In this document: positions 54,317 to 61,524 of the stretch, one piece after another
How positions within the stretch are numbered: position 1 is the stretch's first letter
How the letters are laid out: every line of letters begins with the position of its first letter
NCBI RefSeq assembly: GCF_018119395.1
Contig: NZ_JAGPWD010000026.1
Span: forward strand, 1-64,000
Direction of reading: 5' to 3'
Length of the DNA: 64,000 nucleotides
Source of the DNA: Massilia sp. ZL223
Lineage (GTDB): Bacteria; Pseudomonadota; Gammaproteobacteria; Burkholderiales; Burkholderiaceae_D
Program-made: the position numbers and the translations under genes
The notes under the pieces: generated by a model
What the model saw: only the letters and a program-made list of their open reading frames with translations
What the model was told of the DNA's origin: nothing
Databases searched by the model: none

Positions 54317-55227
54317 CCCTGGCCATGCTGGGCCGCGACACGGCCGTCCGGCGCCTGCGCGCCCAGGGCCTGCGCCTGCAGACCGGCCCCTTCGTCAACT
54401 GCATCCACAGCCCGCTGGATGGGCTGGCCGACCTGCTGCTGGCCATGTACGGCGACTACCCGGTCCTGTCCGACGAGGGAGTCGCGGACTTCCACCTGCG
54501 CCTCGTGCCGGGCCGGGGCCTGCGCCGCTGGCTCAGGCCCCAGGTGTTCTTCGAATACGCGGGGCAGGCGCCGTTCCAGCCCTTGCCCCGGGACCAGCTG
54601 TTTCCCATGCTCGAGTGGAGCCTGAACTGGTGTGTCTCGGCGCATGCGCAATCCTGGCTGATCATCCATGCGGCTGTCGTCGAACGCCATGGCAAGGCCG
54701 TGATTCTTCCGGCGCCATCCGGCTCGGGCAAGAGCACGCTGTGCGCGGCCCTGGTCAGCCGCGGCTGGCGCCTGCTGTCCGATGAGCTGACCCTGGTGCG
54801 GCTGGACGACGGCCGCATCGACCCCAACCCGCGCCCCGTCAGTCTGAAGAACCAGTCCATCGACATCCTGCGCGCGTTCGCGGCGCAGCAGGTGTTCACC
54901 GACCCGGTGGCCGACACCGTCAAGGGAACGGTCGCCCACATGCGCGCGCCCGCGGACAGCGTGCTGCGGGCGGGCGAAGCTGCCGAGCCCGCCTTCGTGG
55001 TGTTTCCGCGCTTTGCGGCGGATGCCGGCCTGGCGCTCGAGGAAGTGGCGCCCGCGCGCGCGTTCTTCCGGCTGGCGGAGAATGCCTTCAACTACAACCT
55101 GCTGGGCGCCGCCGGCTTCGAGGCCGTTGCCGGTGTCGTCGGGCGCTGCCGCAGCTACGATGTCAGCTACAGCAGCCTGGACGAAGCCCTGGGTGCGTTC
55201 GAGCGCCTGGTGGCGGGGCCGTGCTGA
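54310..55227 (+). CDS. HprK-related kinase A
   Basis: A 305-residue protein related to the C-terminal domain of HPr kinase/phosphorylase. Walker A is APSGSGKST at 135-143, followed by GWRLLSDELTLVR with the conserved acidic pair. It lacks the N-terminal HprK domain. No HPr is encoded nearby, so its phosphate acceptor is probably something else, perhaps the GYWKNH protein or a modified peptide. The family (TIGR04352) travels with PqqD-like and nucleotidyltransferase genes in exosortase-bearing bacteria. Overlaps both neighbours. Confidence 0.87.
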   Translation: MLTLAMLGRDTAVRRLRAQGLRLQTGPFVNCIHSPLDGLADLLLAMYGDYPVLSDEGVADFHLRLVPGRGLRRWLRPQVFFEYAGQAPFQPLPRDQLFPMLEWSLNWCVSAHAQSWLIIHAAVVERHGKAVILPAPSGSGKSTLCAALVSRGWRLLSDELTLVRLDDGRIDPNPRPVSLKNQSIDILRAFAAQQVFTDPVADTVKGTVAHMRAPADSVLRAGEAAEPAFVVFPRFAADAGLALEEVAPARAFFRLAENAFNYNLLGAAGFEAVAGVVGRCRSYDVSYSSLDEALGAFERLVAGPC

Positions 55228-56312
55228 TGGCCCGGCCGCTGCTCGTCACGGTCCTGGCAGAGCCCGCCCGGCTGCATGGGCTCGCGCCGGCGCAATGGGA
55301 CCTCCTGCTGCGCCAGTCCGCCGCGTGCGGACTGCATGCGAGCCTGTATCACCTGGCGCTCGGGCAGGACGCCCTGGCGGGGATGCCCGAGCGGGCCAGG
55401 CGCCACCTGGAGTGGGCCGACCTGCGCTGGCGCGCTCATGGACGCGCGGCGCAGCATGAAGTCGCCTGCATCCTGGAGGCGCTGTCCGGCATCGGCGTCG
55501 CCCCGGTCCTGCTCAAGGGCGCGGCCTACGCCGCCGCGGGCTTGCAGGCGGCGCTGGGCCGCCGCTACGCCGACATCGACATCCTGGTCCCGAAAGAGCG
55601 CCTGCCCGATGTCGAGGCCGCCCTGATGCTGCATGGCTGGCGCACGACCGCACTCGATCCCTACGACCAGCGCTATTACCGCGAATGGATGCACGAGCTG
55701 CCGCCCATGAGCCATGCACAGCGTGGCAATACGGTCGATGTCCACCATGCCATCGTTCCCGAGACCGCCGCCGCGCGCCCCGATCCGGCCAAGCTGCGCG
55801 CAGCCGCGGTCCCGGTGCCTGGCCAGCCCGGCCTGTGGACCCTGTGTCCGCATGATATGTTCCTGCACAGCGCCGTGCACCTGTTCTGGGATGGAGAGTT
55901 CGAGCACGGCCTGCGCGACCTGTTCGACCTGCACCGCCTGGCGCTGCAATTCGGTCCCCAGCCCGGCTTCTGGGACGGGCTGGCGGCCAGGGCGCGCGAG
56001 CTGGACCTGGCCCGTCCGCTGTTCTATGCCTTGCGCTATTGCGTGCGCCTGCTGGGCACGGCGGTACCGACCGCGGTGCTGGCCGAGGCCGAGGCCGGTC
56101 CCGGCCGGCCCAAGGCCGCGCTGCTGGCGCTGATGGACGCACTGTTCCTGCGCGTGCTGCCGCCGCACCTGGGCTCCGCCGGCCCTGCGCGCCGGCTCGC
56201 CCACGGCGCCCTCTATGTGCGCGGCAACTGGCTGCGCATGCCGCCGCTGCTGCTGTCGCGCCACCTGTTCCACAAGGCCTTCCTGTCGCCCAGGCTTGCC
56301 GAAGCAGGTTGA
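55227..56312 (+). CDS. Nucleotidyltransferase family protein (NTP_transf_5)
   Basis: About 361 residues, starting at the ATG at 55227 that overlaps the kinase stop (a GTG at 55221 is also possible). The nucleotidyltransferase site is VLLKGAAYAAAGL...RRYADIDILV (DxD) with a third Asp in TVDVHHAI. Members of this family (PF14907) are uncharacterised and often occur with PqqD and HprK-like genes. It may add a nucleotide to the same target that the kinase acts on. Confidence 0.83.
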   Translation: MARPLLVTVLAEPARLHGLAPAQWDLLLRQSAACGLHASLYHLALGQDALAGMPERARRHLEWADLRWRAHGRAAQHEVACILEALSGIGVAPVLLKGAAYAAAGLQAALGRRYADIDILVPKERLPDVEAALMLHGWRTTALDPYDQRYYREWMHELPPMSHAQRGNTVDVHHAIVPETAAARPDPAKLRAAAVPVPGQPGLWTLCPHDMFLHSAVHLFWDGEFEHGLRDLFDLHRLALQFGPQPGFWDGLAARARELDLARPLFYALRYCVRLLGTAVPTAVLAEAEAGPGRPKAALLALMDALFLRVLPPHLGSAGPARRLAHGALYVRGNWLRMPPLLLSRHLFHKAFLSPRLAEAG

Positions 56313-56414
56313 ACCGGCCTGAAGGGGTGGTGCACTGCGGAAGAATGGCATACTATTAACAGATTGCCCCTGCGGCCCTTGCGATTCATCCAACCTATCT
56401 CGCGGACAGGACAC

Positions 56415-57140
56415 ATGGAAACAGCGGACAAGCTGGTACGCCTGCAAGACCTGCGCCAGTTCCTGGCCGGCGGAAGCCTGGAGGAAAGCCTGCAGCGCCA
56501 GGCCGAGCAGGCCGCGCTGCTGGTCGGCGCCGACCACTGCTCGATCATGCTGATCAACAGCGGCAGCGGCGAGGAAATGCGGATGAGCATGTATGCGCGC
56601 CACGGCGACTTGCCGGACGCGGCCCTGCATGCCTCGATCGGCACCGGCGAGGGCATCTGCGGCCACGTGCTGGCCAGCGGCGAGGCGCTGCTGGTGGAAG
56701 ACATCGGCCGCTCGCAGTTCGCGCTGCTGGCGCGCCGTCCCGACGCGGCCGGCCGCGCCCTGATGTCGGCGCCGGTGCGCATCGGCGAAAAAATCATTGG
56801 CGTGGTCAACGTGTCCGGGGCAAGCTTCGACCCGCTCGACCTGCCACTGCTCGACATCGTGGCCACCCTGATCGGCAAGTCGATCCAGGTGGCCCAGCTG
56901 CAGCGCGTGCTCGACTCGCGCTTCGCCCAGCTGGCCCTGCTGCAGGAAGCCCAGCTCAAGGTGGGGGAGCAGGTGCGCACCGCCTACCAGAACCCGGAGG
57001 ACGTGGCGCGTATATTGGCGCGCGCCTTCTTCCGCGAAATGACCAAGGCCGGCTTCGCTTCCGGCCAGATCGTCAGCGCGGCCACCGAACTCATCGATCA
57101 ACTCAATCATCAATTGCAGGCGGGCGGACAATCCGCCTGA
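56415..57140 (+). CDS. GAF domain protein
   Basis: A 241-residue cytoplasmic protein. ATG 56415 follows GGACAGGAC. Residues about 20-165 form one GAF domain (QAALLVGADHCSIMLINSGSGEEMRM... LMSAPVRIGEKIIGVVNVSGASFDPLDLPLLDIVATLIG). A ~75-residue helical tail follows with no output domain. It is probably a small-ligand sensor. It lies 102 bases after the nucleotidyltransferase gene and six bases before the oxidase gene, so it may regulate or accompany the oxidase. Confidence 0.82.
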   Translation: METADKLVRLQDLRQFLAGGSLEESLQRQAEQAALLVGADHCSIMLINSGSGEEMRMSMYARHGDLPDAALHASIGTGEGICGHVLASGEALLVEDIGRSQFALLARRPDAAGRALMSAPVRIGEKIIGVVNVSGASFDPLDLPLLDIVATLIGKSIQVAQLQRVLDSRFAQLALLQEAQLKVGEQVRTAYQNPEDVARILARAFFREMTKAGFASGQIVSAATELIDQLNHQLQAGGQSA

Positions 57141-57146
57141 AGAGGC

Positions 57147-58763
57147 ATGGAAACAACCCACACCGCGCTCGAGGCGGCCGTCGCCGAGTGGCGGGCCTTG
57201 CTCGGCCACGAACACGTCCTATCCGGGGCCGCCGCCACCGCCGCCTACGGGCGCGACACCACCGGCATCGAACGCAGCGTTCCAGCGGCGCTGCGCATCG
57301 TGGACGGCGCAAAGCTGCCCGAAGTGATGCGCATCGCCCAGCGCCACCGGGTGCCGGTCTACCCGGTCAGCACCGGGCGCAACTGGGGCTACGGCAGCGC
57401 GCTGGCGGTCAACGGCGCCTGCGTGATCCTCGACTTGTCCGGCATGAACCGCATCCTGCACTTCGATGAGGAGATGGGCGTGGTGACCCTGGAGCCGGGC
57501 GTGACCCAGGGGGAGCTGGCCGCCTACCTCGACAGCCATGGCTACCCCTTCATGGTGCCGACCACCGGCGCCGGCCCCGAGTGCAGCCTGCTGGGCAATG
57601 CGCTCGAGCGCGGCTACGGCGTCACCCCCTATACCGACCACTTCGCCGCCGTGACCGACCTGGAAGCGGTGCTGGCCGACGGCAGCCGCTACCGCACCGC
57701 GATGCGCGAAGCCGGCGGCGAGGAGCTGGCGCGCCTGTTCAAGTGGGGCATCGGCGCCTATTCGGCCGGCCTGTTCACCCAGAGCGGGTTGGGCGTGGTC
57801 ACGCGCATGAGCATCGTCCTGGCGCGCCGGCCCGAGGTGGTCAAGGTCTGCCTGTTCAGCCTGAAGGACGACGCCCTGCTGGAGCCGGCGATCGAACGCA
57901 TCCGCGCCATCCTCGGCAAGCTGCCCGGCACCGTGGCCGGGCTGAACCTGATGAACCGGCACCGGGTGCTGGCGATGTCGGCGCCGTATCCGGCCGACCG
58001 CCTGGGCCCGGACGGCCTGATGCCGCCCGCGCTGGTAGAGGAGCTGGGAAGGCAATACCAGATCTTTCCCTGGACCGGCTTCGGCACCCTGTACGGCACC
58101 CGGCGCATGGTGGCCGCGGCCCAGAAGGAGATCCGCGCCGCCCTCAAGGGCGTGGCCAGCCGCATGCTGTTCCTGAGCCAGGACAATGCCAATACCCTGC
58201 GCCAGCTGGCGGGCTGGCTACCGGGCGCGGCCGGCCAGCGCCTGGCCAGCACCGCCGCTACCCTGGCGCGCTCGCTGGAGCTGGCGGGCGGGCGGCCCAA
58301 CGAGACGGCCTTGCCGCTGGCCTATTGGCGCAATCCAAACGGCAGCGGCGACGGCGGGCAGCCGCGCAACCCGGCCCGCGACGGCTGCGGCCTGATCTGG
58401 TATGCGCCGCTGGTGCCGATGCGCCCCCAGCGCGCGCGCGCCTATGTCGAGATGGTCGGCGCCATCACCCGCAAGCATGGTATGGAGCCGCTGCTGACCT
58501 TCACTTCGCTGAGTGACAAATTATTCGACAGTACTGTGCCTTTGTTGTTCGACCGCAATTCTCCAGTCGCCGCGGAAGCCGCCCAGGCCTGCTACCGCGA
58601 GCTGATCCTGCGCGGCCGCGAGCAGGGCTTCTTCCCCTACCGGGTGGCGATCTCCGCCATGCCCGAGCTGGCAGCCCTGACGCAGGACTCGCAGCGCCTG
58701 CACGAGCGGCTGCGCCGCGAGCTCGATCCCTATGATTTGTTGGCGCCGGGCAGGTATCGTTAA
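57147..58763 (+). CDS. FAD-dependent oxidase of the vanillyl-alcohol oxidase/4-cresol dehydrogenase family
   Basis: A 538-residue flavoprotein. PCMH-type FAD-binding half: RVPVYPVSTGRNWGYGSALAVNG...VILDLSGMNRIL...LEPGVTQGELAAYL...GNALERGYGVTPYTDH. The C-terminal half has the substrate cap found in 4-cresol dehydrogenase (FTSLSDKLFDSTVPLLFDR...PYDLLAPGRY). These enzymes oxidise para-substituted phenols. No signal peptide or haem partner is seen. Why it sits in an exopolysaccharide locus is unclear. Confidence 0.85.
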   Translation: METTHTALEAAVAEWRALLGHEHVLSGAAATAAYGRDTTGIERSVPAALRIVDGAKLPEVMRIAQRHRVPVYPVSTGRNWGYGSALAVNGACVILDLSGMNRILHFDEEMGVVTLEPGVTQGELAAYLDSHGYPFMVPTTGAGPECSLLGNALERGYGVTPYTDHFAAVTDLEAVLADGSRYRTAMREAGGEELARLFKWGIGAYSAGLFTQSGLGVVTRMSIVLARRPEVVKVCLFSLKDDALLEPAIERIRAILGKLPGTVAGLNLMNRHRVLAMSAPYPADRLGPDGLMPPALVEELGRQYQIFPWTGFGTLYGTRRMVAAAQKEIRAALKGVASRMLFLSQDNANTLRQLAGWLPGAAGQRLASTAATLARSLELAGGRPNETALPLAYWRNPNGSGDGGQPRNPARDGCGLIWYAPLVPMRPQRARAYVEMVGAITRKHGMEPLLTFTSLSDKLFDSTVPLLFDRNSPVAAEAAQACYRELILRGREQGFFPYRVAISAMPELAALTQDSQRLHERLRRELDPYDLLAPGRYR

Positions 58764-58796
58764 TTGATATCAATTATTTATTTTTGTCAATTAATT

Positions 58797-58826
58797 TGTC
58801 GGGAATTTTTACAATGGCAGAGCCAG
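58797..58826 (+). promoter_or_regulatory. Upstream enhancer element, copy B
   Basis: Second copy of TGTCG-N3-ATTTTTACAA-N7-GCCAG, ending 73 bases before the sigma-54 promoter at 58900. See the copy at 53210. Confidence 0.6.
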
Positions 58827-58899
58827 CACGGCCATGCGAAATTGTGAACATTGTCAAATAACATGCAATTTCAACCACTTAGCGAGGATCTTTAAACGC

Positions 58900-58915
58900 T
58901 GGCACAGGGTTTGCT
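58900..58915 (+). promoter_or_regulatory. Sigma-54 promoter of the PEP-CTERM protein gene
   Basis: TGGCAC-N5-TTGCT, an exact match to the -24/-12 consensus. Transcription would start near 58926, 50 bases before the ATG at 58976. The 58764-58899 stretch is AT-rich and holds the upstream element but no gene. Confidence 0.88.
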
Positions 58916-58975
58916 AAAGAGAGGATGTCGGTGTCGTTATCAATCAAACGAACTTCTTTATCTCTTGGAGAAAGC

Positions 58976-59824
58976 ATGAAAAAGATTCTCGCTCTCGCAT
59001 TCGGCGCTGCCATGAGCTTTGGCGCATATGCTGCACCGGCTACTCAACTGCCGCCGGGCCCGATCTACCTGAAATTCTCGGGTCAGGAACAAATCGCCAT
59101 CAACGGCGCCACGACCTGGGCGGGTTCCAACGAAATCAACTGGGGCGTGTTCACCATCTCGACCATGGAACGCGGCTCGGTCAACACCCCGAACGACCAG
59201 ATCGATCCGACCGGCGATATCTTCTTCGTCAATGGCCTGGGCGGCGGTCAGGTGACCGGCATGTTCTACGGCGTCGAGCAAGGCACCCCGAACGCGAACA
59301 ATCCGTTCCCGGCTACCAAGGGCTACATGGACCTGTACTGGCGTGACCTGAACAGCATGACCAAGACCACCCTGGACACCATCAACCCGGGCGTGCGTTG
59401 CGGCTTTGACTGCGCTACCGGCTTCACCGAAGGCACCTTCCTGGCTCGCCTGTTCTTCGACACCGGCATGGACACCATCGACCCGAACAACACCATCGTT
59501 GGCGACCAAATTCCGAGCAGCAATGGCTTCTCGGGCACCGCCGACTCCTACGCATCGGTCGATATGTCGGCCGGCGGCCTGTGGGCTGACCAGCTGGATT
59601 CGGATTGGTTCTCGAGCTGGCAAGGCCTGCGCGACCTGCGCTTCAAGAACAGCTACAACTACAACCCGAACTGGGGCAATGGCGCCAACAACATCCTCGG
59701 TGCTCGCATCGACGATCCGGGCCAGGCATATTCCGAAGTGCCGGAACCGGGCGCCCTGTCGCTGATGGGCCTGGCAATGGTCGGCATGGGCGTCGCCCTG
59801 CGCCGCCGCCAGAAGAAAGACTAA
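58976..59824 (+). CDS. PEP-CTERM sorting domain protein
   Basis: A 282-residue exported protein with GGAG upstream of its ATG. Signal peptide MKKILALAFGAAMSFGAYA. The C-terminus has the full sorting signal: VPEPGALS, a hydrophobic segment (LMGLAMVGMGVAL) and basic tail RRRQKKD. XrtA (42468) should cut it at VPEP. The mature part is Asn/Asp/Gly-rich with no enzyme motif. It is the only PEP-CTERM substrate in the window and has its own sigma-54 promoter and terminator. Confidence 0.94.
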   Translation: MKKILALAFGAAMSFGAYAAPATQLPPGPIYLKFSGQEQIAINGATTWAGSNEINWGVFTISTMERGSVNTPNDQIDPTGDIFFVNGLGGGQVTGMFYGVEQGTPNANNPFPATKGYMDLYWRDLNSMTKTTLDTINPGVRCGFDCATGFTEGTFLARLFFDTGMDTIDPNNTIVGDQIPSSNGFSGTADSYASVDMSAGGLWADQLDSDWFSSWQGLRDLRFKNSYNYNPNWGNGANNILGARIDDPGQAYSEVPEPGALSLMGLAMVGMGVALRRRQKKD

Positions 59825-59842
59825 GCGTCTTCCTTCCCTCGG

Positions 59843-59869
59843 AAAAGGCCTCTTCGGAGGCCTTTTTTT
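59843..59869 (+). terminator. Rho-independent terminator of the PEP-CTERM gene
   Basis: Stem AAAGGCCTC/GAGGCCTTT with a TTCG tetraloop (59844-59865) followed by a T-run, 20 bases after the stop codon. Confidence 0.93.
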
Positions 59870-59926
59870 CGTCTGTCTAATTGACTTTATTGACAATATT
59901 GACGGAAACATAGTCTACTGTCCGTC

Positions 59927-60613
59927 ATGCGCATTCCACTCCGTCTCTTGTTGCAAGTGCCACTAGTAATGGCCATACTCGCCTTCGTGCCGACCAACCT
60001 CGGCAAGCTGGCGGCCCTGCTGGTCCTGTGGGCATTGACTTTCGGCCGCCTCACCAAGGTGGAAGCCGTGTTCTTCGTGGTCGTGTGCGTATTCTTCACC
60101 GGTATGAATGCGGCCTCGCTGGCCCAGGGTATCTTCGCCTTCACCGAACCCGACGTGCTGCGCATGCCGGTGTGGGAATTGTTCATGTGGGGCTTCTACC
60201 TGCTGCATACACGCCGCGTCCTGGGCGGCAAGGCCGCGCACGACCGCCGTCCGGCCGTCTGGGCCCTGGCGCTGGCCTATTCGGCCGCTTTCTCGACCAT
60301 TCATGACGGCAATACCCTGCTGGCCGTGACCGGTGTCCTGCTGGCCATCGGCCTGATGCTGTTCCACGAACGCGAAGACCTGGCCTACACCGGCTACATG
60401 ATCCTGCTGGGCGCCCTGATCGAATATTCAGGCGTCCTGAGCGGTAACTGGTTCTATCCGGACCCGCCGCCGGGTGGCGTGCCGCTGTGGTTCATTACGC
60501 TCTGGGGCGGGGTGGGGCTGTTCATGCGCCGCCTGGTGCTGCCGATCCTGGAGCGTTTCGAGGGCGGCCCAAACGAAAACGGCCTGCTTGCGCAGGCCGC
60601 CTCCCAGGCATAA
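59927..60613 (+). CDS. Multi-pass inner-membrane protein of unknown function
   Basis: A 228-residue protein with about six or seven transmembrane segments (LVMAILAFVPTNLGKLAALLVLWAL, VEAVFFVVVCVFFTGMNAASLA, VTGVLLAIGLMLF, and others). Conserved-looking polar blocks are AFSTIHDGNTLL, LIEYSGVLSGNWFYPDPPPGGVPLWF. I do not recognise a family. Its start is only ~55 bases after the upstream terminator; TTGACA near 59889 could be a -35 box. Convergent with the FeeM-like gene. Confidence 0.72.
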   Translation: MRIPLRLLLQVPLVMAILAFVPTNLGKLAALLVLWALTFGRLTKVEAVFFVVVCVFFTGMNAASLAQGIFAFTEPDVLRMPVWELFMWGFYLLHTRRVLGGKAAHDRRPAVWALALAYSAAFSTIHDGNTLLAVTGVLLAIGLMLFHEREDLAYTGYMILLGALIEYSGVLSGNWFYPDPPPGGVPLWFITLWGGVGLFMRRLVLPILERFEGGPNENGLLAQAASQA

Positions 60614-60620
60614 GAGGTGG

Positions 60621-61379
60621 TTAGCCCAGCGACATCAAACGCCGGGTAATGCCTTCTTCTTCCTTCTGCGAGAAGAAATACGGGAACAGCGAACGCTCGT
60701 TGCCCGGGTGGTTGCTGGTGCCGCCGAAACGCTCGATCTGCTCCTGTACCTGGTCCAGGCTGCTCCACAGCAGCCAGGCCGGCGCGTCGACGCGCGGATT
60801 GGTGCGCATCTCGCCCAGGCGGGTAAAGCCCAGCATGGTCTCGTAGAAGCGGCGGTGGCGCGGATTGACCTCGATGAAGACGTCGGTGCAGTTGTGGATG
60901 CGGCGGCCGTAGATGAACAGGATGTGGAATAGCGAGGCCAGCGCCATCTTGGAGCGCACCTTGGGATCGAAGGCCAGCTTGGTGATCTCGCACACCTTGC
61001 CGCCCCGTGCGCGGAACTGGTCGATCTCGTCCTTGAAGATCTCGTCGGCCAGCAGGCCCACGCCGGAATCGATGCCGAGCGTCACCGTGCCCACCACTTC
61101 GCCGTGGTCGGATGCGGAGAGGGTGATTCGGTTGGGGTCGTCGTCAAGACGATGCGTGCCGGCGTAACCGCGCCAGGCATACATTTTATTGATCAGTAAA
61201 CTGGCCTTGCTTCGGCCCTGATCCGTATCGGCAACCCGAATCCCGAAAGATTTTTCGTTGATGGCCACGTCGGTGATCCTATCACATGAGGCCGGAGACC
61301 CTTCGGTAGCTGAGCTGTAACGTGCGCTCCCCGGTTCAGAGATTAAATCTTTCAATTCCGTTGAATTTAGCGTGGTCAT
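60621..61379 (-). CDS. PEP-CTERM/exosortase-associated N-acyltransferase (FeeM-like)
   Basis: A 252-residue GNAT-related protein with GGAGAGAG upstream of ATG 61379. Blocks MYAWRGYAGTHRLDDDPNRITL, GKVCEITKLAFDPKVRSKMALASLFHILFIYGRRIHNCTDVFIEVNPRHRRFYETMLGF are typical of the FeeM N-acyl amino acid synthase group and of the exosortase-associated acyltransferase family (TIGR03694 as I recall it). It probably takes an acyl group from a carrier protein or CoA. It follows prsT on the minus strand. Confidence 0.85.
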   Translation of the reverse strand: MTTLNSTELKDLISEPGSARYSSATEGSPASCDRITDVAINEKSFGIRVADTDQGRSKASLLINKMYAWRGYAGTHRLDDDPNRITLSASDHGEVVGTVTLGIDSGVGLLADEIFKDEIDQFRARGGKVCEITKLAFDPKVRSKMALASLFHILFIYGRRIHNCTDVFIEVNPRHRRFYETMLGFTRLGEMRTNPRVDAPAWLLWSSLDQVQEQIERFGGTSNHPGNERSLFPYFFSQKEEEGITRRLMSLG

Positions 61380-61491
61380 ATTCTCTCTCCGCAGGAGTGG
61401 CCCGGATGGACGACATAGTGGTTCTTGTATCCTAGCACCGCCGGCACGGGCGTGCCAGAAAGAAATTGCAAAATTATAACTAATGATGCTG

Positions 61492-61517
61492 AAACGCCAC
61501 CTTGCGGTGGCGTTTTT
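61492..61517. terminator. Hairpin between prsT and the acyltransferase gene
   Basis: A perfect 10-bp stem (61492-61501/61506-61515) with a 4-base loop. The T-run is on the plus-strand side; on the minus strand, the direction of both genes, only three U follow. It may partly terminate prsT transcripts. Confidence 0.55.
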
Positions 61518-61524
61518 GTTTGAC

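Noticed and set aside
61442..61457. TGGCAC (minus strand) before the FeeM-like gene as a sigma-54 promoter
   Set aside because: GG to GC spacing is 9 instead of 10 and the -12 part is poor.
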